64,000 bases of DNA from Bradyrhizobium sp. AZCC 2176. GTDB lineage: Bacteria > Pseudomonadota > Alphaproteobacteria > Rhizobiales > Xanthobacteraceae. Below are positions 34,955 to 43,341 of the stretch, piece by piece (the first letter of the stretch is position 1; each line of letters begins with the position of its first letter). Below the pieces are notes generated by a model. That model was not told where the DNA came from. It did not search any database and worked only from the letters and a program-made list of their open reading frames with translations. Where the stretch lies: NCBI RefSeq assembly GCF_036924645.1, contig NZ_JAZHRX010000001.1, positions 1,984,001 to 2,048,000 of the forward strand. The letters run 5' to 3'. The position numbers and the translations under genes are program-made.

Positions 34955-35730
34955 GCGTCGGGGGATGCAGCAGCGCGAGCGCGACCGCACGGCTGAGCGT
35001 ACTGGTCGCCGTTCTCTCCGTGCCCGCCTTCACAGGCGTGTGGGAACTGGTTGCGCGCTCCGGCATCGTGAACGCCGTGCTGTTTCCGCCGCCAACGACC
35101 GTCGCTGTCGCCGTTCTCGAATGGATCCGCAGTGGACAGTTTTTCGGCGACCTGATGGCGAGCCTCTCGCGCGTGGCCGCGGGATTTGCGATCGGGGCCG
35201 CGGGCGGGATCGTGCTCGGCGTCCTGACTGGCCGGTTCCGGCTGGTGTCCAGCCTGCTTTCACCCTTGTTTCACATCCTTCGTCCAATTCCTCCCATCGC
35301 CTTCGTGCCGATCGTCATCCTTTGGTTTGGCCTCTCGGAGACAGGCAAGCTCTTCCTGGTCGTTTGGGGCGTGTTCTTCACGGTATGGCTCGCGACCCAC
35401 ATAGGGGTGCAGAAAGTCGACCGCGGACTTATCCGTGCCGCCCAGATGCTCGGCACGCCGCAACCGCAGATGCTGTGGGAGATCGTCCTTCTTGGCGCGC
35501 TGCCCTATGTCACAGTCGGTCTTCGGACCGCGGTGAGTATCTCTTTCTACACGCTGGTTGCCGCGGAGTTGGCGGGAGCGTTCGCCGGTATCGTCTACCG
35601 TATCGAAATTGCGCAACAGAACATGCAAACGGGTCAGGTTATGGGCGGGTTGGCGGCTCTCGGGCTGCTTTCCTTCGTCGCCGACCGTTCCTTCGCGATT
35701 CTTGCCGAACGAGCCGTGTGGTGGCGATGA
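34951..35730 (+). CDS. ABC transporter permease (SsuC/TauC type)
   Basis: The 259-residue product has about six membrane helices, for example VLVAVLSVPAFTGVWELVA at the start and AAAGFAIGAAGGIVLGVLT-like segments after it. The EAA-type cytoplasmic loop is AAQMLGTPQPQMLWEIVLLG, with the conserved Gly, which contacts the ATPase. ILRPIPPIAFVPIVILWFGL is the typical SsuC helix. It starts with GTG overlapping the binding-protein stop and ends overlapping the ATPase start, so expression is coupled. Confidence 0.9.
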   Translation: MSVGGCSSASATARLSVLVAVLSVPAFTGVWELVARSGIVNAVLFPPPTTVAVAVLEWIRSGQFFGDLMASLSRVAAGFAIGAAGGIVLGVLTGRFRLVSSLLSPLFHILRPIPPIAFVPIVILWFGLSETGKLFLVVWGVFFTVWLATHIGVQKVDRGLIRAAQMLGTPQPQMLWEIVLLGALPYVTVGLRTAVSISFYTLVAAELAGAFAGIVYRIEIAQQNMQTGQVMGGLAALGLLSFVADRSFAILAERAVWWR

Positions 35731-36593
35731 CCCCGAGCCTGCTTCGTCCAGAACAGCCGCTCAGGCTCGTGGATACGTACTCGCCTTCCGCCCCGGCGCG
35801 TCAGGCGATCATCCGGGTCGAGGACTTGAGCATCGTCTTCGATGCGCCGAGCGGACAGGTCATCGCGGTCGACCGCGTATCCTTGGCGGTAGCCCAGGGG
35901 GAATTCGTCTCGATCGTCGGTCCATCCGGCTGTGGCAAGTCCACGCTCCTGAATGCGATGGCCGGCCTCGAGCGGCCATTCGAAGGCCAAGTCCTCATAG
36001 CCGGCGAAGCAATGCTCGCGCCACGGCCCGAGATCGGGATGGTCTTCCAGCAGCCACATCTGTTTCCGTGGAAATCGGTGCGCCGGAACATCGCGCACGG
36101 GCCGCGGGCCCTCGGCAAGCCGAAAGCGGAGGCGCTGCGGACTGCCGACGACCTCATCGAGATGATCGGACTGACCAAATTTGCGTCGGCATATCCGCAC
36201 ACGCTATCGGGAGGCATGCAGCAGCGGGTTGCGATTGCCCGTGCCCTCGCCAATCAGCCGCGCGTGCTGTTGATGGACGAGCCTTTCGGAGCGCTGGATG
36301 CGCAGACCCGGGCGGTCATGCAGGACAATCTGCTCGAACTCCGCGAGCGGATCAACGCAACAATCGTCTTCGTCACACACGACATCGATGAAGCGATCCT
36401 TCTCTCTGACCGCGTGCTGATCATGAGCGCCGGACCAGGCCGCATCCTCAAAGATCTTCAGGTGAGCCTGCCGCGACCGCGCTCCAGCGCCATCGTTGCG
36501 GAGGCTGCCTATCTCGCCCTCAAGCGGGATTGCCTTGACCTGATCCGCTCGGAAGGCCGCAGGGCCTTCGAGCAACTGGAAATCAGGACGTAG
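35727..36593 (+). CDS. ABC transporter ATP-binding protein (SsuB/TauB type)
   Basis: The nucleotide-binding domain contains Walker A GPSGCGKSTLLNAM (about residue 65), the Q-loop in MVFQQPHLFPWKSV, the signature LSGGMQQRVAIARAL, Walker B RVLLMDEPFGALDA and the switch His in FVTHDIDEAI. It powers import through the adjacent permease. The ATG overlaps the permease stop. The frame is open far upstream, but only as an off-frame reading of the permease. About 30 residues precede the domain core, slightly longer than usual for SsuB. Confidence 0.92.
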   Translation: MTPSLLRPEQPLRLVDTYSPSAPARQAIIRVEDLSIVFDAPSGQVIAVDRVSLAVAQGEFVSIVGPSGCGKSTLLNAMAGLERPFEGQVLIAGEAMLAPRPEIGMVFQQPHLFPWKSVRRNIAHGPRALGKPKAEALRTADDLIEMIGLTKFASAYPHTLSGGMQQRVAIARALANQPRVLLMDEPFGALDAQTRAVMQDNLLELRERINATIVFVTHDIDEAILLSDRVLIMSAGPGRILKDLQVSLPRPRSSAIVAEAAYLALKRDCLDLIRSEGRRAFEQLEIRT

Positions 36594-36661
36594 GCGCCTG
36601 ACGACATCGTTTGGCATGGCTCTTGAATGGTTTTCCTTGCGGCGGCAAGGGGAGCGAGCAG

Positions 36662-37387
36662 ATGTCAGCGGCAAGTCTCAGGAATACGACCAGCATCATG
36701 CTGGCGGGGTCGGATGCTCTGGTCGGGTCGCTGCCCGGCTTGTTGGATCCGTTGTGTGAGGCTGACCGGCGTCGTATCCTCGCCATCGGTCGCGAGGAGG
36801 TCCTGCAGGCAGGCAAGCATATCTGGCGGCAGGGCGACCTGCAGAACGGCATTTATCTGATCGAAGAGGGGCGTATTCGCAGCTACTACGCGGCTCCTTC
36901 CGGACGTGAGGTGACGCTGGCCTACTGGTTCGCTGGCAATTTCGTCGGCGGCCCGGATCTGTTCGGTACCGGTGCCCACGTATGGTCTTCGGTTGCGGTG
37001 GAGCGGAGCCAGGTGACGTTTTTGCCCGGCCCAGCCCTGCGCGCGCTAGCGCTTCAATCGGCCAGCATCGCGGTCGCGCTCCTGGATGCACTCGCGTTCA
37101 AGGCAAGGTGCTACTCGGCCATGGCGCAAATGCTGGGGACCCGCTCGGTTACCGAGCGGTTGCACCGTCTGTTGGTGTTTCTCTCGAATATCTACGGCTC
37201 GCAGCAAGGTCGTGAGATCGTGATCGGGATCCCGTTCACGCATGGTGATCTCGCCAATCTGATCGGCTCAACCCGCCAATGGGTTACGGTGCAGCTTTCC
37301 CGCCTGCAGGCAAGGGGCGTCATCCGTTACCACCGAGGCTTGATTGTGATCCTCAATCTACGCGCTCTCGATCTCGAAGTCGTCTAA
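36662..37387 (+). CDS. Crp/Fnr family transcription regulator
   Basis: The cyclic-nucleotide-binding-type domain carries AGKHIWRQGDLQNGIYLIEE and GRIRSYYAAPSGREVTLAYW. The C-terminal winged helix includes FTHGDLANLIGSTRQWVTVQ as the recognition HTH. It has no Fnr cysteine cluster at the N-terminus, so it is not an oxygen sensor of the FNR type. A close paralogue lies at 56.7-57.4 kb, and each sits by an ABC/amidase set, suggesting that both sense a related metabolite. AAGGGGAG precedes the ATG. It ends overlapping the stop of the convergent amidase gene. Confidence 0.87.
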   Translation: MSAASLRNTTSIMLAGSDALVGSLPGLLDPLCEADRRRILAIGREEVLQAGKHIWRQGDLQNGIYLIEEGRIRSYYAAPSGREVTLAYWFAGNFVGGPDLFGTGAHVWSSVAVERSQVTFLPGPALRALALQSASIAVALLDALAFKARCYSAMAQMLGTRSVTERLHRLLVFLSNIYGSQQGREIVIGIPFTHGDLANLIGSTRQWVTVQLSRLQARGVIRYHRGLIVILNLRALDLEVV

Positions 37388-38766
37388 GGCGCGGCCTTCG
37401 GATAAACTTTTGGATCGAACAGTGCTGCCTTCGCATCGGGCAGCCATCGCTCGGCAAGGTCGAGAAGAGCATGGTCACGCCACGCAGGCGCTAGCAAAGT
37501 GATGCCCATTGGCATGCCGTTGCCGAGCGTTGCGTTGGGAACTGCCACCGCGCACAAGTCCACGAGATTGGCAAAATAGGAGTAAAAACCGAGGCGACTA
37601 TTGAGCGTGATAGGATCTTCCATCATCTCCGAGATCGTGAAGGGGCGTGGCGCGGTAGGTACCACCAAGACATCGATCTCCTCGAAAAGCGATTGGATCT
37701 GGCGTCGCAGCTTCAAGAGCCGATGTTGCGCGGCGAACGCATCTATGGCGGAAAACGGGGCAGCTGCGCTCAGCACGTTGCGGGTGACTTCAAGCAGTTC
37801 TCCATGATCGAAGTCCAAGAGCTTACTGATCGCCGCATAACGTTCAGCAATCCAAGGCCCTGAGAAGAGCATTTCACCGGCTTCGGCGAAGGGGGTGAAG
37901 TCAATCTGTCTGGCTTGACCTCCCAGTCCCGAAAGCCTCGCGCAGGCCTGCCTGTAGAGGTCATTACATTCCGGCATACCGAATGAATTCAAATGACCGA
38001 CAGAGACCTGGCCGAACCGGAATTTGCGAGGAAGTGGGGAGGACGAGGCAATCCGTGGGCGGCTAAAAGGATCGGTGTTGTCGAATCCTTCGATCAACCC
38101 GAGCAGAATTCGACCTTCGGCAATGGAATTGCAGAAGATCGAGGGACAATCGAGCGTCGGACAGTTCGGCACAAGCCCCAGGGATGAGACGAGGCCGACG
38201 GTTGGCTTGATCCCAATGATCCCATTGAAGCCCGCGGGAATCCGGCCCGAGCCGCCGGTATCTGTGCCGAGAGCGAAGGCAATATGGCCGGATGCTACAG
38301 CAGCAGCCGAACCGGAACTCGAACCGCCGGAAATATACAGATCGTTGGCAGCGCTGGAACAGGCGCCATAAGGGGAGCGGGTGCCGGACAGTCCGGTTGC
38401 GAATTGATCTAGGTTGGTTTTGCCAAGACAGATCGCACCCGCGGCCGTCAATCTCTCGACGCATCTGGCCGATTGCGCAGCCACATATTCGAATGACGGA
38501 CAGGCTGCTGTCGTTGGCATGTCCTCAACGTCAATATTGTCCTTGACGCCGAATGGCACGCCAAGGAGCGGCAGGACTTCACCCTCCTCCGCTCGCCGCA
38601 CAAGGGCATCAGCCTCCGCGAGCGCTTCTTCCATGGGCCGCACATAGATCCAGCAGTTGCGGCGCCGGTCCCGTTCGATGCGCTCATAGACGGTTGTGAT
38701 GATGGAGGCTAACTCGGCAGGCGAACGTAGAGGCCGGCTCTGCGCGGATAAGATAGCTTGCGGCAC
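37384..38766 (-). CDS. Allophanate-hydrolase-like amidase (AtzF N-terminal domain type)
   Basis: The amidase signature is complete: VKDNIDVEDMPTTAACP (catalytic Lys), GGSSSGSAAAVASG (Ser of the triad) and GTDTGGSGRIPAGFNGIIG (second Ser). LDCPSIFCNS and PTAPRPFTISEM follow, the latter typical of AtzF/allophanate hydrolases. At 460 residues it has only the amidase domain, not the C-terminal domain of full-length AtzF. The GTG preceded by AGGAG nine bases upstream gives an N-terminus aligned with the second copy at 53.5-54.9 kb. An open frame extends upstream but passes through a tRNA fragment and is not coding. Expected role: hydrolysis of allophanate or a related carbamoyl amide in nitrogen release. 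Confidence 0.85.
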   Translation of the reverse strand: MPQAILSAQSRPLRSPAELASIITTVYERIERDRRRNCWIYVRPMEEALAEADALVRRAEEGEVLPLLGVPFGVKDNIDVEDMPTTAACPSFEYVAAQSARCVERLTAAGAICLGKTNLDQFATGLSGTRSPYGACSSAANDLYISGGSSSGSAAAVASGHIAFALGTDTGGSGRIPAGFNGIIGIKPTVGLVSSLGLVPNCPTLDCPSIFCNSIAEGRILLGLIEGFDNTDPFSRPRIASSSPLPRKFRFGQVSVGHLNSFGMPECNDLYRQACARLSGLGGQARQIDFTPFAEAGEMLFSGPWIAERYAAISKLLDFDHGELLEVTRNVLSAAAPFSAIDAFAAQHRLLKLRRQIQSLFEEIDVLVVPTAPRPFTISEMMEDPITLNSRLGFYSYFANLVDLCAVAVPNATLGNGMPMGITLLAPAWRDHALLDLAERWLPDAKAALFDPKVYPKAAP

Positions 38767-38844
38767 GGAATAAAACTCCTGAGGGGCATGACCCCATAAA
38801 TAATGAAGCCGCTGCCCAGCAATGAAAGCAACTAAGCGCCTCTG

Positions 38845-38892
38845 TCGCACCGGCGGGACTCGAACCTGCAACCAAACCGTTATGAGCGGGAG
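38845..38892 (-). tRNA. Degenerate 3' half of a tRNA with CAU anticodon
   Basis: On the minus strand the bases read as an anticodon arm with loop CTCATAA, then GTTTGGTTGCAGG, the T loop TTCGAGT, and CCCGCCGGTGCGA, as in a tRNA 3' half. The 5' half with D arm is absent, the anticodon stem holds only about three pairs, one T-stem pair is an A-C mismatch, and no CCA follows. It is therefore a non-functional fragment, of the kind left where mobile elements integrate at tRNA 3' ends. It lies upstream of the amidase gene. Confidence 0.6.
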
Positions 38893-39017
38893 GAACAAGC
38901 ACGCGATCGTTGATTTTGCTGCATTTTCGTAGGAAATTGATGGTGTTCGTTGCGCTCTAGTGAGATTGTTTCTGGAGCGAAGCTGGTGCGGTAGATTGGA
39001 GGACCGAGGATTTATGC

Positions 39018-40052
39018 ATGAGGACGAACGCGAACGTTGAACTCGACGCCGGCAGCAAGACATTTGCCTCCGGTCTGTTGCCGGATTTGATAGCTGCATT
39101 ACGCCATAGCCGTAAGGGCGATATGGTAGCCGTGATCAGCGGCGATCCAAGTATCGGCCCCGAGCTCGAGGCATGGTGTCGCTTCACCCGCAACAGTTTG
39201 GTCGACACAGCAGTCGAAGACGGCCGCACGCGATGGGTGCTTCGGTACGGAGAGGCTCCCGAGAATGTCGGAGAAGATCGGCTTGTCGGCTCTCGTCTGT
39301 GGCTTTATACCAACTTCGACTGCAACCTGAGCTGCGACTATTGTTGTGTACGCTCGTCACCCAAAGCTCCGCGGCGGGCTCTCGGTATCGAGCGGGTGCG
39401 ACAGATCGCTACCGAGGCAGCGGAACTCGGCGTAGGTGAAATCTTTGTGACCGGCGGCGAGCCATTCATGCTGCCGAATATTGGCGAGATCCTTGCCGCG
39501 TGCGCTGCGGCGGCGCCGACGACAGTTCTCACCAACGGCATGCTGTTTGCCGGAAGTCGGCTCGCAACGCTGCGCTCGCTGCCGCGCGAGCGCGTAACCT
39601 TCCAGATTAGCCTCGATAGTCCCACGCCGGAGCGCCACGACAGCCATCGTGGAAGGGGGACATGGGCACGCGCCTGGAAGGGAATCGAACGGGCCCGCGC
39701 TGAAGGATTCCGGGTGCGTTTGGCGGCTACAGTGTCGACTGACGCAGAGGCCGATGAGTTCCGCAGCTTCCTTGACGCTCATCATATTAGCGAGGAGAAC
39801 CGGGTGATCAGGCGGATTGCGCTGCGAGGCTCGGCCACGCAGGGCATCGCTTTGGCAAGGGCGGATCTGGTTCCCGAGATAACGATTACGGCGGAGGGCG
39901 TGTTTTGGCACCCGGTTGGAGCCGAGGATGACGACCTGCTGGTCAGCCGTGAAATCTTTCCGCTCGCCGAATCGTTCGCAGCCGTGCGCCGCGCCTTCGA
40001 TCGCGAATCCGAGCATCAGCGCAGGTTGGCGATGATTTTCAATTGCGCCTGA
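39018..40052 (+). CDS. TusA-like/radical SAM fusion protein
   Basis: The first 75 residues resemble a TusA/SirA sulfur-carrier domain (ASGLLPDLIAALRHSRKGDM and ELEAWCRFTRNSLVD), but the position of the usual catalytic Cys in the N-terminal CPxP motif is occupied by Ala-Ser-Gly. A radical SAM domain follows, with CNLSCDYCC at about residue 102 (CxxxCxxC for the 4Fe-4S cluster), EIFVTGGEPFMLPNIGEIL and VTFQISLDSPTPERHD. No SPASM domain is evident at the C-terminus. It probably carries out a radical reaction on an unidentified substrate. It is convergent with the PhnD-like gene. The sequence does not allow a specific reaction to be named. Confidence 0.8.
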   Translation: MRTNANVELDAGSKTFASGLLPDLIAALRHSRKGDMVAVISGDPSIGPELEAWCRFTRNSLVDTAVEDGRTRWVLRYGEAPENVGEDRLVGSRLWLYTNFDCNLSCDYCCVRSSPKAPRRALGIERVRQIATEAAELGVGEIFVTGGEPFMLPNIGEILAACAAAAPTTVLTNGMLFAGSRLATLRSLPRERVTFQISLDSPTPERHDSHRGRGTWARAWKGIERARAEGFRVRLAATVSTDAEADEFRSFLDAHHISEENRVIRRIALRGSATQGIALARADLVPEITITAEGVFWHPVGAEDDDLLVSREIFPLAESFAAVRRAFDRESEHQRRLAMIFNCA

Positions 40053-40099
40053 CGAAGGCGCGGCGCGCTCAACGCCGGATCGGGGCTTTGGCTCGGCTG

Positions 40100-40945
40100 C
40101 TAGGCCAAAGGCCGCGTTAGGAAACCTTGCTGCGTCGACGCTTCCCGTAACTGCGCATACGCATCAAGCTGCGGTGCTATCCATTGGCGCAACCCTTCCG
40201 CTTCTAGCACAGGACGATGGGCCGGGTTATCGTAGCTCATCCCAAATAATGCTTTGGCAAACTGCTGCTCCAACGTGGGGTCCAGATCGGACCGAGCAGT
40301 GAACATGCAGTGGTTATAGGGCTGCGAGGTCCAGATCTCGGTCAGCGCACCTTGCGGCACTAGACGCTCGGTACGCACCGCGTTCAAGAATGGGCTGCCG
40401 ATTGCGCCGGCATCGGCCCGGCCGTCGAGAACCGCGCGAACGACCTCGGACTCGCTTGTACCCGTGTCACCGTGCTTGCCAAGGTCGGTGTTGAAGCGCA
40501 GCGTTTGGTAGTCCTTCCCCTCAACCAGTCCCTCGCGGTGCAGAAAATAAACCGGGAGGATTGCCGCATGGCCGCTGTCGCGGCTGCCGAGAGCGAGGGT
40601 GCGGCTCTTAAGATCGGCAAGCGCAGCGACCGGCCCCCCGGTTACCGCAACGATCTTGGTCATCCAGCCCACATCCGTATCGCGCATCGCGATCGGTCGG
40701 CAGCGATGGTCGCTCCAGGCATCGGCCTGGATATAGGCGAGGTTCGTATTCCATCCGATGTCGATGCGCGGCAGCCGTTCGCTCGGCGAGGCCAGGAGGG
40801 CAGCGACCTGCGTCTCGTAACTTTGAAACAGCACCACCTCGACGGCGAGACCCGCTTCCTCGTGAAAGTAGTGTCGCATGCCTTCCCAGATACCAACCAC
40901 CTTCGGGTCATATGCGACGGCGCCTACCCAGATCGTCGGGCTCAT
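40100..40945 (-). CDS. PhnD-like phosphate/phosphonate binding-protein family member without signal peptide
   Basis: The fold matches the PhnD/PotD-type binding domain: WVGAVAYDPKVVGIWEGMRH at the start, AALLASPSERLPRIDIGWNT, KSRTLALGSRDSGHAAILPV, and VVRAVLDGRADAGAIGSPFL. Unusually, the protein begins directly with the mature domain (MSPTIWVGAVAY) and lacks a signal peptide, so it may act in the cytoplasm, for example as a sensor, enzyme or carrier. No upstream in-frame start supplies a signal sequence. Its position between a radical SAM protein and an acyl-CoA dehydrogenase, all in one block, suggests a shared pathway. No ABC partner is adjacent. Confidence 0.75.
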   Translation of the reverse strand: MSPTIWVGAVAYDPKVVGIWEGMRHYFHEEAGLAVEVVLFQSYETQVAALLASPSERLPRIDIGWNTNLAYIQADAWSDHRCRPIAMRDTDVGWMTKIVAVTGGPVAALADLKSRTLALGSRDSGHAAILPVYFLHREGLVEGKDYQTLRFNTDLGKHGDTGTSESEVVRAVLDGRADAGAIGSPFLNAVRTERLVPQGALTEIWTSQPYNHCMFTARSDLDPTLEQQFAKALFGMSYDNPAHRPVLEAEGLRQWIAPQLDAYAQLREASTQQGFLTRPLA

Positions 40946-41068
40946 GATTGCATCTCGCTTCCCGAGCTCAATATTCCAAATGCGATCACTATAGTTTGCC
41001 AGTGGTCCTTTGATCCTAACGCTCGCAAACGTGGTTCCGAATGGAATGCGAATGTTAGGATCGGACCA

Positions 41069-42214
41069 CTAGAACAGCGGTATTCCCAAAACGGCTTTGC
41101 CGATGAACTCGCGCAGCACATCGCCCGTCGGCGCCATGACGGCGCCTGCATGTGCGTCGCGGAACAATCGCTCGATGGCCAGATGCTTGGAAAACGCAGC
41201 GCCTCCGCACGCCCGCATCGCCGCCGAGGTGACGGCGATAGCAACATCACCCGCCGCCGCCTTGCTCTCCAGCACGCGCAGCATAGTGGTGTCTCGGGGG
41301 CGCTCAAGATGATCAACGAGATCGTCGATGCGCGCTGCAAGCCCATCGGTGTCGATCTGCATCGTTGCAAGCTGTGCGCGAAGCGTCGGCAGGCTCTCGC
41401 CGAGCGTCTGGCCCAAATGCTCGAAGCGAGCGCCGTTGAGATGTGCTGCCGTCCCCGACACCGCAGCCCGGCAAAGACCAAGCGCGACCGCCGATGTTCC
41501 GAGGTTGAATAGCGGAAGCACGACCTCCAGCATCGCCTTGAACCCGGCGCCGTCGTCCGTGAGTTGGCGATCGGCTTCAATCTTGCAATCATCGAGGATC
41601 ATCGGCGCGGAAGCGTTGGCGCGCATCCCGAGACCATCCCATGGGCCGGCGACCGACAGTCCGGCCGTGTCACTGGCGACAAGATAAATGGTCGAATCCG
41701 TTGGGCTCTTGCCTTCAGGCGCGAGCGCCGAGACGACATAGCTTTGCGCGTGACCGGCGCTTGTCACCCAGGATTTCTTGGCCGTGAGATGCACGTTGAC
41801 GGCGTTGCGCTTCGCTCGCGAAACGGGCGCCCAGAAGTGGCTGCGCGATCCGGCTTCGCTGAATGCCAGGGTAGTTAGATGTTTTCCGGCTGAAATATCC
41901 TTTAGCGTCTGCGCAACCGTGGCACCCGGACGGGCCGCCGCAATCGTTGCGGTAGCGCTCATGTGCATCAAATAAACCATCGCGGCGGACGCGTCCGCTT
42001 CTGCGAGCGCCGCAACGACGGCAGCGAACGTCCGCGGTCCCAGGGCCGAGCCGCCGACCTCGGCGGGCAGCATCACCCCCAGCAATCCGGCCGAACCGAG
42101 CGCCGCGATTGCCTCGGACGAAAATCGAGCTTCCTTGTCGTTTTGCCTGGCCGCCGGTGCGAGAATGCGATCGGCGATTTCTTTGGCATTCGAAACTGCG
42201 GTCTCGTGATTCAT
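41069..42214 (-). CDS. Acyl-CoA dehydrogenase family protein
   Basis: The N-terminal helical domain (DRILAPAARQNDKEARFSSE; LGSAGLLGVMLPAEVGGSAL) and the beta domain with LAFSEAGSRSHFWAPVSR, SAKKSWVTSAG-like FAD-contact strands and VAGPWDGLGMRANASAPMI are all visible. The C-terminal part (AVTSAAMRACGGAAFSKHLA, IERLFRDAHAGAVMAPTGDV) has the usual helical bundle. The DszC/hydroxylase-like subset of this family includes monooxygenases, so it need not be a beta-oxidation enzyme. At 381 residues the length is typical. It is divergent from the nucleoside phosphorylase operon. Confidence 0.85.
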   Translation of the reverse strand: MNHETAVSNAKEIADRILAPAARQNDKEARFSSEAIAALGSAGLLGVMLPAEVGGSALGPRTFAAVVAALAEADASAAMVYLMHMSATATIAAARPGATVAQTLKDISAGKHLTTLAFSEAGSRSHFWAPVSRAKRNAVNVHLTAKKSWVTSAGHAQSYVVSALAPEGKSPTDSTIYLVASDTAGLSVAGPWDGLGMRANASAPMILDDCKIEADRQLTDDGAGFKAMLEVVLPLFNLGTSAVALGLCRAAVSGTAAHLNGARFEHLGQTLGESLPTLRAQLATMQIDTDGLAARIDDLVDHLERPRDTTMLRVLESKAAAGDVAIAVTSAAMRACGGAAFSKHLAIERLFRDAHAGAVMAPTGDVLREFIGKAVLGIPLF

Positions 42215-42531
42215 GGCGACCCTCGACGCTTAGGTGTTGCGTACCAAAGTTCGAAAATCTCGCATCCGCTACCTTTGCGACCAATGCTACGCCACGCGCA
42301 CCATCGGATCAACACGACTGGCTTAGGGCATGGCAAGCCCTTGCCATGCCAGCAGCGAGTACGGGCCGCGGTTATTACGTTCTTCAAGGCCATCTTGTTA
42401 CACCACCTGAAATCTTTTTTTTGACGTCGCCGAAACCTTGGCGGCGCTTGCCCGCTGTTGCGGAGAGCTTGCCCGTTGCCGGAGAGAAAGCTACCAATGA
42501 CCGGCAACCGGGTGACGAGGCTTGTCTGGTG
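42215..42531. other. Divergent promoter region before the nucleoside phosphorylase operon
   Basis: The 317-base gap separates the divergent acyl-CoA dehydrogenase gene and operon. It contains a stretch of eight or more T bases near 42412-42420 and a short palindromic segment GGCATGGCAAGCCCTTGCCATGCC (42318-42341 region). No clear promoter consensus or gene is visible. The frame of the phosphorylase is open back through this gap, but without coding character. Confidence 0.4.
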
Positions 42532-43341
42532 ATGGCAGTCAATGAGGGCGGGGTCCCGCCCATCCTCGCGCAAAAGCACTATGCGCAGCCGTCCGCCTTC
42601 ACGCCGGAAAATCTGCTGCGCGAAGCGCGCAGGCAAAAGCGGATTACGGACGCCGGCATCCCGAACATCTGCATCCTCGATCCGGACGGCGACATCGTGC
42701 GCAGCCTGCTCGCCCGTGGCGAGGCCCGGCTTGAAGCGGGATGGGCCTGCTATCACACGCAGCTCTACAGCTTCAGTCGCGACGGGATTGAGTTCGGAAT
42801 TGTCGGCTGCGCCGTCGGCGCCTCGTACGCGGTGCTGATCGCCGAGGAATTGTTCGCATCGGGCTGCAAGCTCCTGATCAGCGTCACGTCCTCGGGGCAG
42901 ATCGTGCCGATGCGCCCGCCGCCTTATTTCATCATCATCGAACGCGCGCTGCGCGACGAAGGCACCAGCTATCACTACATGGCGCCGTCCGACTATTCGG
43001 ATGCGGATGCCGGATTGATCGCGGCGCTCAACGGCGCATTCGGTGGATTTCCCGTGCCGGTGCTCACAGGCGCGACCTGGACAACCGACGCGCCGTTCCG
43101 CGAGACCCAGCCGGCGATCGACGCCATGGTCAAAAGGAATCTGATGGCAGTCGAAATGGAAGCAGCCGCGCTCTATGCGTTCGCACAAGTCAGGCAAAAG
43201 CCCGTCCTGTGCTTTGCACATGTGACAAATCAAATGGGGCGCGTCGACGGCGATTTTGAAAAGGGCGAAGCAGACGGCAGCCATGACGCGCTGCAGTTGA
43301 TCGCGATCGCCGCTGATCGCCTGCTGTCACGGCTGCCATGA
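42532..43341 (+). CDS. Nucleoside phosphorylase (PNP/UDP family)
   Basis: The product starts MAVNEGGVPPILAQKHYAQP and shows the PNP-type core: IEFGIVGCAVGASYAVLIAE (phosphate/ribose binding), KLLISVTSSGQIV, and MAVEMEAAALYAFAQVR, with the conserved Met-Glu-Met-type Glu that binds the ribose 2'-hydroxyl. GEADGSHDALQLIAIAAD ends it. Enzymes of this family split nucleosides to base and ribose 1-phosphate. It is the first gene of a tightly overlapping operon with glycosyltransferases and a radical SAM protein, so it may remove adenine from an adenosyl intermediate or recycle 5'-deoxyadenosine. The start is chosen for family length; no strong ribosome site precedes it. Confidence 0.82.
   Translation: MAVNEGGVPPILAQKHYAQPSAFTPENLLREARRQKRITDAGIPNICILDPDGDIVRSLLARGEARLEAGWACYHTQLYSFSRDGIEFGIVGCAVGASYAVLIAEELFASGCKLLISVTSSGQIVPMRPPPYFIIIERALRDEGTSYHYMAPSDYSDADAGLIAALNGAFGGFPVPVLTGATWTTDAPFRETQPAIDAMVKRNLMAVEMEAAALYAFAQVRQKPVLCFAHVTNQMGRVDGDFEKGEADGSHDALQLIAIAADRLLSRLP

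Noticed and set aside
34965..35726. Extension of the ATPase frame back through the permease
   Set aside because: Off-frame reading of the permease gene; the ATG overlapping the permease stop starts the real protein.
36612..36627. Sigma-54-like TGGCAT-N5-TTGAA before the Crp/Fnr gene
   Set aside because: The -24 half fits, but the essential GC of the -12 half is replaced, so it is not supported.
38767..39099. N-terminal extension of the amidase by 111 codons
   Set aside because: Passes through the tRNA fragment, has no similarity to the second amidase and lacks a ribosome site; the GTG with AGGAG aligns with the paralogue.
42318..42420. Palindrome and T-run as terminator
   Set aside because: The palindrome and the T-run are separated by about 70 bases and lie in a divergent promoter gap, so they do not form a normal terminator.
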